From NCBI RefSeq assembly GCF_001557535.2, contig NZ_CP014306.1, positions 2,046,001 through 2,110,000 on the forward strand: 64,000 nt of DNA, given 5' to 3'. Made by a program: the position numbers and the translations under genes. Positions 21,156 through 29,581 of the stretch are shown one piece after another. The stretch comes from Burkholderia sp. PAMC 26561. Its GTDB lineage: Bacteria > Pseudomonadota > Gammaproteobacteria > Burkholderiales > Burkholderiaceae. Positions within the stretch are counted from its first letter, which is position 1, and each line of letters opens with the position of its first letter. The notes beneath the pieces are model-generated. The model made no database searches and was not told the DNA's origin. It saw only the letters and a list, made by a program, of their open reading frames with translations.

Positions 21156-21192
21156 AAAACCGCATGCCTTCATCAGGCATGCGGTTTTTTTA
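21156..21192. terminator. Bidirectional terminator between livF and the acetyltransferase
   Basis: Arms AAAACCGCATGCCT and AGGCATGCGGTTTT with a 5-base loop, T-runs on both sides. It ends the liv operon and reaches the stop codon of the convergent acetyltransferase gene. Confidence 0.88.
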
Positions 21193-21618
21193 CGCCTGAA
21201 GCCGTTTGCCGAGGCTCACGACTTCGTCCATGTGATACCCGAGCTTTGCATAGAACGCCCGCGTCTCCGGCTTGTTCGCCATGATCTGCAGATTGAGCTT
21301 CGGACATCCAAGCGATGCAAGCGCCCGTTCCGCATGTTCGACCAGCGCCCGCCCGTAGCCGTTCCCGCGCTGATCCTCGGCGACCGCGAGCGAATAAAGC
21401 CATCCGCGATGTCCGTCGTAGCCCGTCATCACCGTCCCGATCACGCGCTCGCCCAGCACGCCGACGAAGAATAGTTCGGGTTGCATGGCCAGCTTGTTCC
21501 GTATCGATAAACGCGGGTCCCGCTGCGGTTTTCCCGGTACCGCATACTCCGGAAAAACCTCCGACCAGAGCGCGAGCACGGCGTCCGTGTCGCGCTCATC
21601 GAAAACGCGGATGATCAC
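21190..21618 (-). CDS. GNAT family acetyltransferase, YpeA type
   Basis: A 142-residue GNAT protein. The acetyl-CoA loop is visible ([19 protein letters not shown]). YpeA-like landmarks are [28 protein letters not shown] and the C-terminal VVSLGKRL. Substrate unknown. Its ATG overlaps the argD stop by 4 bases (ATGA), so it is translationally coupled to argD. Confidence 0.9.
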   Translation of the reverse strand: MIIRVFDERDTDAVLALWSEVFPEYAVPGKPQRDPRLSIRNKLAMQPELFFVGVLGERVIGTVMTGYDGHRGWLYSLAVAEDQRGNGYGRALVEHAERALASLGCPKLNLQIMANKPETRAFYAKLGYHMDEVVSLGKRLQA

Positions 21619-22799
21619 AGCTTGTCGAGGATGGAGCGCAGCATCGACAACATCTGGTCGATCTCGTCCTTCGTCACGTTCAGCGCCGGCATGAAGCGCA
21701 ACAGGTTCGGGCGGGCGGCGTTCAGCAGCAAACCGTCCGGACCCATGTCGCGCGCCATTTCGACGATTTTCGGGCCGTTGTCGTTGTTCAGCAGCAGCGC
21801 GCGCAGCAATCCTTCGCCGCGTTCACCGTTAAAGCCGCGTTCCTCCGAAAGCTGCAGCAACTGCGCTTTCAGATACTCGCCGCGTTCACGCACGCCTTCG
21901 AGGAAACCCGGCGCCGTCAGTTGCGAGATCACCGAAAAACCCACGGCTGTGGTCAACGGATTGCCGTTGTACGTGCCGCCCTGATCGCCCGGTTCGAAGC
22001 ATGCGACTTCCTTGGTCGACAGCAACGCCGCCAACGGCACGCCGCCGCCGATACCTTTGCCCAGCGTCATGATGTCCGGCTCCACGCCCGACAATTCATA
22101 CGCGAACAACGTGCCGGCGCGGCCGCAACCGCTTTGCACTTCATCGACGATCATCAGCAGGTTGTGCTTCTTCGTCAGCTCGCGCAACGCCTGCATGAAC
22201 TCGCGCGTGGCCGGGATCACGCCGCCTTCGCCCTGGATGGGTTCGAGCATGACGCCGACGGTTTTATCGGTAATGAGTTTTTCAACCGATGCAATATCGT
22301 TCAAATCGGCCTTCGGAAAGCCCGGCACTTGCGGTGCGTATATGGTGTCCCAACCCGGTTTGCCCGATGCCGACATGGTCGCGAGCGTGCGCCCGTGGAA
22401 GCTATGGTCGAAGGTGATGATCTCGTACGCGCCGCCCTTGAACTTCTTGCCCCACTTGCGCGCGAGCTTGATCGCGCCTTCGTTGGCTTCGGCGCCGCTG
22501 TTGGCAAAGAACACTTTGTCGAAGCAGCTATTGGCGCTCAGCAATCCGGCGAGCTGGGCCATGGGCGCGTTGTAGAACGCCGGCGACGGGTTGATCAGCG
22601 TGCGCGCCTGCTTGTTCAGGGCTTCGATCATGCCGTCGTTGCAATGGCCGAGACTGTTCACGGCCCAGCCCTGGATGAAATCCAGGTATCGCTTCTCGTT
22701 GTTGTCGTAGAGCCATGAACCCTTGCCGTGCGTGAACACGATCTCGGGACGGTTCGTGATGAACATCAACGATTCGACGGGATACTCTTGGAAATTCAT
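21615..22799 (-). CDS. argD: Acetylornithine aminotransferase
   Basis: A 394-residue class-III PLP aminotransferase that converts N-acetylglutamate semialdehyde to N2-acetylornithine in arginine synthesis. Landmarks are [21 protein letters not shown], the FDHSFHGRT motif, [25 protein letters not shown] and the PLP lysine in [15 protein letters not shown]. The ATG at 22799 is preferred because a GGAG lies 9 bases upstream; a GTG 15 bases earlier is in frame. Related succinylornithine or GABA aminotransferases cannot be fully excluded. Confidence 0.92.
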   Translation of the reverse strand: MNFQEYPVESLMFITNRPEIVFTHGKGSWLYDNNEKRYLDFIQGWAVNSLGHCNDGMIEALNKQARTLINPSPAFYNAPMAQLAGLLSANSCFDKVFFANSGAEANEGAIKLARKWGKKFKGGAYEIITFDHSFHGRTLATMSASGKPGWDTIYAPQVPGFPKADLNDIASVEKLITDKTVGVMLEPIQGEGGVIPATREFMQALRELTKKHNLLMIVDEVQSGCGRAGTLFAYELSGVEPDIMTLGKGIGGGVPLAALLSTKEVACFEPGDQGGTYNGNPLTTAVGFSVISQLTAPGFLEGVRERGEYLKAQLLQLSEERGFNGERGEGLLRALLLNNDNGPKIVEMARDMGPDGLLLNAARPNLLRFMPALNVTKDEIDQMLSMLRSILDKL

Positions 22800-23099
22800 G
22801 ACGGCGGGCTCCACAAAAACAGCAAAGGAAAAAAGCGGCGAAGTTCAAGACGGCACCAGAAATGCAAAAAGCCACGGATGTCCGTGGCTTCATGGTGGCG
22901 AAATGTGCGCAGGCTTGAAATCAAGCGCCAATCCGTGACGAGCCAGCGGCATCCCTAAGGGAGCGGCGAGCGGCGACGTCGAAGATTGGTCTGGAGGCTG
23001 AGCATCTGCGAAGAATACGATAGGAAGTTCCTGCATGTAAACCGTGGCGGCCGATTTTTATCGAACCGTCACGTCCTGGACCTTGACGAACAGACCCGA
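22800..23099. other. argD upstream region
   Basis: 300 bases between the reductase stop and argD. It holds the terminator at 22866-22889 and presumably the argD promoter. No gene or RNA family recognised. Confidence 0.4.
22866..22889 (-). terminator. Rho-independent terminator of the ferredoxin-reductase gene
   Basis: An 8-bp perfect stem (GCCACGGA/TCCGTGGC) with a 2-base turn, followed on the minus strand by TTTTT. It lies 210 bases beyond the reductase stop and just upstream of argD. Confidence 0.65.
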
Positions 23100-24131
23100 T
23101 CAGACCGGATTCGCGAGATCGGCCGCGCTGGTGAACGAGTCGGCGAAGAATTCGTCCTCCGGCAAGCGGTGATGATTCGTGAAGTCGCGTTGCGCCGATT
23201 CCACCATCACCGGCGCGCCACATGCGTAAACCTGGTACGCGCTCAAGTCTGGCAGATCTTCAATGACAGCACGATGAACAAAGCCGGTCCGGCCGGTCCA
23301 TGCATCGGTTTCATCGGGTTCTGACAAAACCGGAACGAACGAGAAGTTCGGCACTTCTTTCGCCCATTGTTCGGCGAGCTCCATCATGTACAGGTCCTGC
23401 TTGCGGCGCCCGCCCCAATAAAGCGTCATGGGACGGTTCAGGTTCTTGAACACCGCATGCTCGATGATTGCCTTGATCGGCGCAAAGCCCGTACCGGATG
23501 CGAGCAGGACGATCGGCTTCTCGGAATCTTCGCGCAGGAAGAACGTGCCGAGCGGGCCTTCGAAGCGCAGGATGTCACGCTCTTTCATGTTGCCGAACAC
23601 GTGGTCCGTGAAGGTGCCGCCGGGCATGTGACGGATATGCAGCTCGATCGGGCCTTCATGGTGCGGCGGGCTTGCCATCGAATAACTGCGGCGCTTGCCG
23701 TCCTTCAGAATGAATTCGATGTACTGCCCGGCCAGATACTGCAGCCGTTCGTTCGCGGGCAACTGCAGCTTCAGCTCCACGACATCCGTGCCCTTGCGCT
23801 CGAGCGCGTTCACGCGGCAGGGCAGCTTCTTGACCTGGATGTCTCCTACGCCGGCGACTTCGCGCACGTCGACCACGAGATCGCCCTTGGGCGTCGCACA
23901 GCAGAGCAGCGCCATGCCGCGGGTTTTTTCATCGTTGGACAAGGCCGACGACGAATGCGGCGCCTGCTCCACTTCGCCGGACACGACCGTGCCCTTGCAC
24001 GAACCGCAGGCTCCGTTCTTGCAACCGTAAGGAAGTCCGATGCCCTGGCGCAGCGCTGCGAGCAGCACCGCTTCGTCAGGTTCTACCTGAAACTGCCGGC
24101 CGCTTTGCCGGAGCGTAACGTTGAAAGCCAT
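23100..24131 (-). CDS. 2Fe-2S ferredoxin-FNR fusion reductase (annotated elsewhere as CDP-6-deoxy-delta-3,4-glucoseen reductase)
   Basis: A 343-residue iron-sulfur flavoprotein. Residues 1-85 are a plant-type ferredoxin with ligands C37, C42, C45 and C77 or C78 (YGCKNGACGSC then LLCC). From about 100 an FNR domain follows: RSYSMASPP binds FAD, and VLLASGTGFAPIKAIIEHA plus YACGAPVMVESA bind NAD(P)H. It should pass electrons from NAD(P)H to an oxygenase or other acceptor. The sugar-reductase name is a database convention and no sugar genes are nearby. The ATG at 24131 has an AGGA site; 27 upstream bases are also open. Confidence 0.85.
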   Translation of the reverse strand: MAFNVTLRQSGRQFQVEPDEAVLLAALRQGIGLPYGCKNGACGSCKGTVVSGEVEQAPHSSSALSNDEKTRGMALLCCATPKGDLVVDVREVAGVGDIQVKKLPCRVNALERKGTDVVELKLQLPANERLQYLAGQYIEFILKDGKRRSYSMASPPHHEGPIELHIRHMPGGTFTDHVFGNMKERDILRFEGPLGTFFLREDSEKPIVLLASGTGFAPIKAIIEHAVFKNLNRPMTLYWGGRRKQDLYMMELAEQWAKEVPNFSFVPVLSEPDETDAWTGRTGFVHRAVIEDLPDLSAYQVYACGAPVMVESAQRDFTNHHRLPEDEFFADSFTSAADLANPV

Positions 24132-24190
24132 AGATCCTGGATGAGTTGGATGAAACAAAAGCCAAAGCGCTCGCGGCTACAATCGACAGC

Positions 24191-25267
24191 ATGATTGCCA
24201 CTCGAAAACTTCGCCGCGCGCGCGTGCTGATTGCCGGTTGCGGCGATGTCGGCATGCGCTGCGTGCCGCTACTCGCCCAACGTGCCGCCGCGCCCCGCGT
24301 GATCGCGTTGTCGAGCCAGCCCGCACGCGCCGCCGAACTGCGTGCAGCCGGAACGACGCCGCTCATTGGTGACCTCGACGATCGCCGCAGCCTGCGCCGC
24401 CTCGCCGGGCTTGCCTCGACGGTCCTGCATCTCGCACCGCCCCAAAAATCCGGCGATGACGACTTGCGCACCCGCGCACTGATCGCAGCATTAAGTGCGC
24501 CGCGACGTTCCGTGGCACGGGTTGCGACCACAGCGGTGGCCCGCCAACGAGCATGGCGCGGCTGGTTTCGTGCGACCTTTGCGCGCGGTGCCAGCACCAC
24601 AAAAAGAGCGTCCATTGTACCCGAGCGGGTTTCGGATTCCCCTGCGCGCGGCCGGCCGATACGCGTGGTTTACGCGAGCACGTCCGGTGTTTATGGCGAT
24701 TGCGGCGGGGCCTGGATCGATGAAACCCGTCCCGTGCGGCCGGACAACGGGCGGGCGAAACGGCGGGTATCGGCGGAAACGCAATTGCGCCGGGCGGCAC
24801 GGCGCGGTCTGATGAGTGCATCGATTGTGCGGATTCCCGGCATTTACGCGGGCAACCGGTTGCCGCTTGCGAGGTTGCAGAAGGGGACACCCGCTCTCGC
24901 GCCCGCGGACGATGTTTTCACCAATCACATTCATGCCGACGATCTCGCGGCCATCATGGTCCTGGCGATCCGGCGTGGACGGCCGCAGCGCGTGGTGCAC
25001 GCATCGGACGACAGTGAATTGCGCATGGGCGATTATTTCGACCGCATCGCCGACGCCTATGGGCTGCCGCGCGCCCCGCGCGTTTCGCGCGAAGAAGCCG
25101 AAGCGCAACTCGAACCGATGATGCTCTCGTTCATGCGCGAGTCGCGACGCTTGAAAAACGCCCGATTGCGTCAGGAGATGCGTTACGCGTTGCGATATCC
25201 GAGCATCGACGACTTCTTGAAGCGCGTTGAGGTCACATCAGGACCGGCAACGTCTCCAGCAGGATGA
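24191..25267 (+). CDS. SDR-family NAD(P)-dependent epimerase/dehydratase-like protein
   Basis: A 358-residue extended-SDR protein resembling YeeZ. The dinucleotide-binding motif near the N-terminus is VLIAGCGDVGMR, and the catalytic region reads VVYASTSGVYGDCGGAWIDE. The C-terminal half has RIPGIYAGNRLPL and TNHIHADDLAAIM. Between about residues 103 and 157 there is an Arg-rich stretch with no obvious family counterpart. The ATG at 24191 is chosen because the fold begins there. It is divergent from the reductase (59 bases apart). Substrate unknown. Confidence 0.8.
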   Translation: MIATRKLRRARVLIAGCGDVGMRCVPLLAQRAAAPRVIALSSQPARAAELRAAGTTPLIGDLDDRRSLRRLAGLASTVLHLAPPQKSGDDDLRTRALIAALSAPRRSVARVATTAVARQRAWRGWFRATFARGASTTKRASIVPERVSDSPARGRPIRVVYASTSGVYGDCGGAWIDETRPVRPDNGRAKRRVSAETQLRRAARRGLMSASIVRIPGIYAGNRLPLARLQKGTPALAPADDVFTNHIHADDLAAIMVLAIRRGRPQRVVHASDDSELRMGDYFDRIADAYGLPRAPRVSREEAEAQLEPMMLSFMRESRRLKNARLRQEMRYALRYPSIDDFLKRVEVTSGPATSPAG

Positions 25268-25409
25268 AGCACAGCAATGCGCCAATCAGCGCCCCGATCA
25301 GGTTCGGTTGGTAACGGTGGCGAAGGTGCATCGTCACCATCATACCGGCGATAAACACCACGCTGATTGCCACGAACGCGATCATTGCAAGGCTCATGTG
25401 GGCGGCCAT
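25233..25409 (-). CDS. Small two-helix membrane protein
   Basis: A 58-residue protein with two hydrophobic helices: residues about 5-26 (LAMIAFVAISVVFIAGMMV) and 38-56 (NLIGALIGALLCFILLETL), joined by HLRHRYQP. A strong AGGAGGG site 6 bases upstream fixes the ATG at 25409. Its 3' end overlaps the end of the convergent SDR gene by 35 bases. No family recognised. The ribosome site and clean topology make it likely real. Confidence 0.65.
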   Translation of the reverse strand: MAAHMSLAMIAFVAISVVFIAGMMVTMHLRHRYQPNLIGALIGALLCFILLETLPVLM

Positions 25410-25521
25410 GACGGCCCTCCTGCTTTTTTTAATAGTCGTGAAAGCAGTATAGATTTTGGTCCGACGAAAGGCATGCTGCAGTGCGGCTACGGTGTTTGCG
25501 TTTTGCAACGCTAACAAAAAG

Positions 25522-26394
25522 CTAGCGTGAATCGATGAACGCCGAGACATCCGCGAGTACGGTCGAGCGTCCCCGCAAGGGCAGCGCCAGCGCCGCGACG
25601 ATCCGAACGTGGCTGAACCCGTCGTAGTGTTTCACTTCCACCGAATCACCATGTTTGCGCAGCACCGCTGCGAGACGGTCGGTGTTGCCAGGATCGACGG
25701 TGGTGTCGTCGGTGCCGGCGGCAAGGAACATCGGCGGTTCGTGGCCGGTGACGTAGTTGACCGGCTGGCTTTCGGGACGCGTGCTGGCCGGGAAGACATC
25801 GAGCAGCGTGCGATCTCGTATTGGCAGGAAATCGTAAGGTCCGGCGAGGCCGATCACGCCGCGCAGATCGGCCTTCGACATCGATTGCGACGCCAGATAA
25901 CGCGGGTCCGTCGCGATCAACGCCGCGAGATGCGCGCCGGCTGAATGGCCCATCACGAACAAGCGGTCCGGATCGCCGCCAAATTCCTGCGCATGATCGC
26001 GGGCCCAGCGCACGGCGGCAGCGGCGTCATCGACAAAACCGGGAAAAGCCGTCTCCGGATACTTCCGGTAATCGGGCAACACGGCTACGTAGCCACGCGA
26101 GGTCAGCGCCTGAGCTACGAAAAGGTAGTTGCTGCGGCTGCCGTTCTGCCAGCTTCCGCCGTAAAAGAACACGACGACAGGGCGCTTTTCACCCGGCGCG
26201 GCCGGTTGCGAGGGAACGTAGACATCGAGTTCCTGTTCCTCGTCCGAGCCGTAGGCGATATCGGCCGTTTTCCGATAACCGCTCGACGGAATCGCTGCGT
26301 TCAAAAGTCTGACAGGGCTGCATGCGGCGAGCGCCGTGGCGCACAAGCTGGCGAGACCGAGCATCAGGGTACGGCGTTTTTGTTGTACTGGCAT
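25522..26394 (-). CDS. Alpha/beta hydrolase (esterase family) lipoprotein
   Basis: A 290-residue hydrolase. The N-terminus has a lipoprotein-type signal ending LAAC (residues 21-24). The nucleophile motif is GHSAGAHLAAL. The likely triad partners are the Asp in GTDDTTVDPGNTD and the His in DGFSHVR. The oxyanion motif is VVFFYGGSW, with Tyr in place of the usual His of HGG. It probably hydrolyses small esters in the periplasm; substrate unknown. Confidence 0.85.
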   Translation of the reverse strand: MPVQQKRRTLMLGLASLCATALAACSPVRLLNAAIPSSGYRKTADIAYGSDEEQELDVYVPSQPAAPGEKRPVVVFFYGGSWQNGSRSNYLFVAQALTSRGYVAVLPDYRKYPETAFPGFVDDAAAAVRWARDHAQEFGGDPDRLFVMGHSAGAHLAALIATDPRYLASQSMSKADLRGVIGLAGPYDFLPIRDRTLLDVFPASTRPESQPVNYVTGHEPPMFLAAGTDDTTVDPGNTDRLAAVLRKHGDSVEVKHYDGFSHVRIVAALALPLRGRSTVLADVSAFIDSR

Positions 26395-26458
26395 GAAGTT
26401 CTTGATGCGAAGGGATGCCAGGATTTACGTTTGGCCGGCCCGGATGGATGCAGGGCGA

Positions 26459-27172
26459 TCAGCTTTGCCTGAGCATTGCGAGATCGGCGTCGTTCAGCCA
26501 GCGCCATTGGCCTTCAGCGAGATCGGGCGGCAAAGCATAGCCGCCAATGCGTTCCCGATGCAGTCCTTCCACGCGATTCCCCGACGCGGCGACCATGCGC
26601 TTGACCTGGTGATACTTACCCTCCAGCACGGACAGTTCCAGCAGCCGTTCGCCGCGTTGATTTGCCGAGACGGCGGTGATCGGCTGCGACTCGCCGTGCA
26701 AAAGAACGCCTTCGCGAAGCGCGGCGAGCTGGGTTTCATCGAGTGGATGTTTGGTGGTTGCGAGGTAGACCTTCGGCACTTTCTTTTTCGGCGATGTGAA
26801 CGCATGGACGAACGCGCCATCGTCGGACAAAAGCAGCAGGCCGGTCGTGTCCTGATCGAGCCGTCCGACGCACTGCACGCCACGCTCCGCGAGTTGCAGC
26901 GGCAGCAGGTGGAACACGCTCAAATGATGCTGCGGGTCCCGCGAGCATTCATAGCCTGGCGGTTTGTTCAGCACCAGATACGCTTTTTCGCGATACTGCC
27001 AGCGGACGTCATCGACATGGAACTCGAAGGACATCAAGGCATCCGGGGTAATCGTGGTGTCCGGATTGGTGCATGCCGCTCCGCCGATGGACACGCGCCC
27101 GTCCGCGATCAGCGCGCGGCATTGCCGGCGTGAGCCAAAGCCCTGTGTGAAGAGAATGCGTTCGAGATCCAT
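26459..27172 (-). CDS. rsuA: Pseudouridine synthase, RsuA family
   Basis: A 237-residue enzyme with an N-terminal S4 RNA-binding domain (LERILFTQGFGSRRQCRALI) and a catalytic domain carrying GRLDQDTTGLLLLSDDG, whose Asp is the nucleophile. The C-terminal EGKYHQVKRMVAASGNRVEGLHR is typical. Length and layout fit RsuA, which modifies U516 of 16S rRNA, more than the larger RluB/E types. The ATG at 27172 is used; a 23-residue upstream extension is not conserved in type. Confidence 0.85.
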   Translation of the reverse strand: MDLERILFTQGFGSRRQCRALIADGRVSIGGAACTNPDTTITPDALMSFEFHVDDVRWQYREKAYLVLNKPPGYECSRDPQHHLSVFHLLPLQLAERGVQCVGRLDQDTTGLLLLSDDGAFVHAFTSPKKKVPKVYLATTKHPLDETQLAALREGVLLHGESQPITAVSANQRGERLLELSVLEGKYHQVKRMVAASGNRVEGLHRERIGGYALPPDLAEGQWRWLNDADLAMLRQS

Positions 27173-27407
27173 CGGGGCGTTGCCTGGCTCAAGTGAAGTG
27201 AAGCGAATTGAAGGGCGGGCGCACATTCTAGCAACGCGCATGAAAGGCCATTTTTCATGGATATGCCTTCCACTGCGGTCTATGCTTTTCCAACGAGTGA
27301 GAACGAATCACACGAGCTACGCAAATCACGCGAACCACGAAAGGAAGCTGAAACCGCATTGACGCATTATCGGTTCGACACCCCTCTTTTTCCTCAAGGA
27401 GCACGAC

Positions 27408-29129
27408 ATGGCAAAAAACACGGTCGCGGAATTTCTGGCGAAGACATTGGCCGCAGCGGGCGTCGAACGAATCTGGGGCGTGACGGGCGACAGCCTGAAC
27501 GGACTTGCCTATAGCCTCGATCAGGTCGGCTCGATCAAATGGATGCACACGCGGCACGAGGAAGTCGCGGCGTTCGCGGCCGGCGCCGACGCTGCGTCGA
27601 CGGGAAAACTCGCCGTCTGCGCCGGCAGTTGCGGCCCGGGCAACCTGCATCTGATCAACGGCTTGTACGACTGCCACAGGAACCAGCAGCCCGTCCTGGC
27701 GATCGCTGCGCATATTCCGTCGTCGGAGATCGGGCTCGGGTACTTCCAGGAAACGCATCCTACCGAACTGTTCAAGGAATGCAGCCATTACGTCGAGCTG
27801 GTCTCGAACGCCGCGCAGTTTCCCCGCGTGCTCGCCCGCGCAATGCGCACGGCGATCGAAGAGCGCGGCGTGGCGGTGATCGTGCTGCCAGGGGATGTGG
27901 CGTTGAGCGAAGCGCCTGCCGAGACGCCATCGTGGTCGTCGACGGGTCCTTCGACCATCCTGCCTTCGGATATCGATATTGAAAGGCTCGCGGCCATGCT
28001 GAACGAGTCGGACGCCGTCACGCTCATGTGCGGCAGCGGCACTGCCGGCGCGCACGACGAAGTCGTCGCACTCGCGGACGCGCTCGGCGCACCGGTCGTG
28101 CATGCAATGCGCGGCAAGCAGTTCATCGAATGGGACAATCCGTATGACGTCGGCATGACGGGGCTGATCGGCTTCAGCTCGGGTTATCACGCCATGATGT
28201 CCTGCGACACGCTGCTGCTGCTCGGCTGCGATTTCCCGTACCGCCCGTTTTATCCCACTGACGCCAAGATCATCCAGGTCGACTGGCGCGGCTCGAAGCT
28301 CGGCGCGCGCGCGCCCTTGTCGCTCGGACTGGTGGGAACGGTGAAGGAAACGGTCGCGGCCGTGTTGCCGAAGATCACGCGCAAGCCGGACCGCGGTTTC
28401 ATCGATACCGCGCGCAAGCACTACGCATCGGCGCGAAAGGGACTCGATGAACTCGCGACACCCTCGGGTCCCGGCCGCCCGATCCATCCGCAATACCTGA
28501 CGAAGCTGATCAACGAAGCAGCCGACGAAAACGCCATCTTCACCGCCGATGTCGGCACGCCGACCGTCTGGGCGGCGCGCTACCTGACGATGAACGGCAA
28601 GCGGCAGCTTCACGGCTCGTTCAACCACGGCTCCATGGCGAACGCGATGCCACAGGCGCTCGGCGCGCAAGGCGCGCATCCCGGGCGGCAGGTGATTTCG
28701 TTGTCGGGTGACGGCGGTCTGTCGATGCTGCTCGGCGACCTGTTGAGCGCCCGCCAACTCCAGTTGCCGATCAAAGTGGTGGTTTATAACAACAGTCTGC
28801 TCGGCTTCGTTTCCATGGAGCTGAAGGCCGCTGGTTACCTCGATACCAACGTCGATCTGGCCAAGACCAACTTCGCGGCGATCGCGCAGGGCGCAGGCAT
28901 TTTCAGCATCCGCGTGGAAGAGTCGGAGGACATCGCAGAGGCGCTGCAGAAGGCTTTCGCGCATCCGGGGCCGGCGTTGGTGGACGTGGTGACAGCGAAA
29001 CACGAACTCGCCATGCCGCCCAAAGTGGAACTGGCGCAGGCAAAAGGCTTCAGCCTCTACATGCTGCGCGCGATCCTGAACGGTCGCGGCGACGAAATCG
29101 TAGAGCTCGCGAGGACTAATTTTCGATAG
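27408..29129 (+). CDS. poxB: Pyruvate dehydrogenase (quinone), pyruvate oxidase
   Basis: A 573-residue ThDP/FAD enzyme that decarboxylates pyruvate to acetate and CO2, passing electrons to ubiquinone at the membrane. It tracks E. coli PoxB over the whole length: [64 protein letters not shown], the ThDP motif [14 protein letters not shown] with YNNS, and the C-terminal lipid-binding tail ARTNFR. An AAGGAG site lies upstream. Confidence 0.96.
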   Translation: MAKNTVAEFLAKTLAAAGVERIWGVTGDSLNGLAYSLDQVGSIKWMHTRHEEVAAFAAGADAASTGKLAVCAGSCGPGNLHLINGLYDCHRNQQPVLAIAAHIPSSEIGLGYFQETHPTELFKECSHYVELVSNAAQFPRVLARAMRTAIEERGVAVIVLPGDVALSEAPAETPSWSSTGPSTILPSDIDIERLAAMLNESDAVTLMCGSGTAGAHDEVVALADALGAPVVHAMRGKQFIEWDNPYDVGMTGLIGFSSGYHAMMSCDTLLLLGCDFPYRPFYPTDAKIIQVDWRGSKLGARAPLSLGLVGTVKETVAAVLPKITRKPDRGFIDTARKHYASARKGLDELATPSGPGRPIHPQYLTKLINEAADENAIFTADVGTPTVWAARYLTMNGKRQLHGSFNHGSMANAMPQALGAQGAHPGRQVISLSGDGGLSMLLGDLLSARQLQLPIKVVVYNNSLLGFVSMELKAAGYLDTNVDLAKTNFAAIAQGAGIFSIRVEESEDIAEALQKAFAHPGPALVDVVTAKHELAMPPKVELAQAKGFSLYMLRAILNGRGDEIVELARTNFR

Positions 29130-29214
29130 GAATATTCTGATTTCGTTGAAATTCTGGTTATTTCGAACAACAATGCGATGCTGCAATCGATTTACAACTC
29201 CAGGGAGATTGGCA

Positions 29215-29511
29215 ATGAAGAAGTTCTCGCAGATCGCATTGGTTGGTGCACTCGCATTTGCGTTTGCAGGCGCGGCAATGGCTCAGGGAGCAGGCGGTGG
29301 CGGCGGTTCGAAGACCGACGAAAGCAAGCCGCCGGTCAGCCCAGTTGAACCGAAGCCGCATCTGCCGCATTTGAAGCATCATAAGAAAGCGGCATCGGAA
29401 GCTGGCGGTACTACGCTGCACAAGCAGGACAAGGCATCGCACATGAAGGGCGCATCGGCGGCTATGGCTGCATCGGCGATGGGCACGAACGACAAGGGCG
29501 CACCGCAATAA
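29215..29511 (+). CDS. Small exported His/Lys-rich protein
   Basis: A 98-residue protein with a clean Sec signal (MKKFSQIALVGALAFAFAGA, cleavage near AMAQ at residue 24). The mature part is low complexity: Gly run, Pro-rich PPVSPVEPKPHLPHL, then KHHKKAA and a Met/Ala-rich tail. No known domain. A GGGAG site fixes the ATG. It lies 85 bases after poxB with its own terminator. Function unknown; the histidines could bind metal, which is a guess. Confidence 0.7.
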   Translation: MKKFSQIALVGALAFAFAGAAMAQGAGGGGGSKTDESKPPVSPVEPKPHLPHLKHHKKAASEAGGTTLHKQDKASHMKGASAAMAASAMGTNDKGAPQ

Positions 29512-29531
29512 GCGGCCCTGAAGTAGATACG

Positions 29532-29566
29532 AAAAAGCGGCACGCGTGAGCGTGCCGCTTTTTTTT
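29532..29566. terminator. Bidirectional terminator
   Basis: Arms AAAAAGCGGCACGC and GCGTGCCGCTTTTT with a GTGA loop and T-runs in both directions. It separates the small exported protein gene from the convergent NYN gene. Confidence 0.9.
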
Positions 29567-29581
29567 ATCGCCGTCGCGAGC

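Noticed and set aside
23100..24131. Role of the ferredoxin-type reductase in deoxysugar synthesis, as its usual database name implies
   Set aside because: No nucleotide-sugar genes are near; the domain layout fits a general NAD(P)H reductase of oxygenases equally well.
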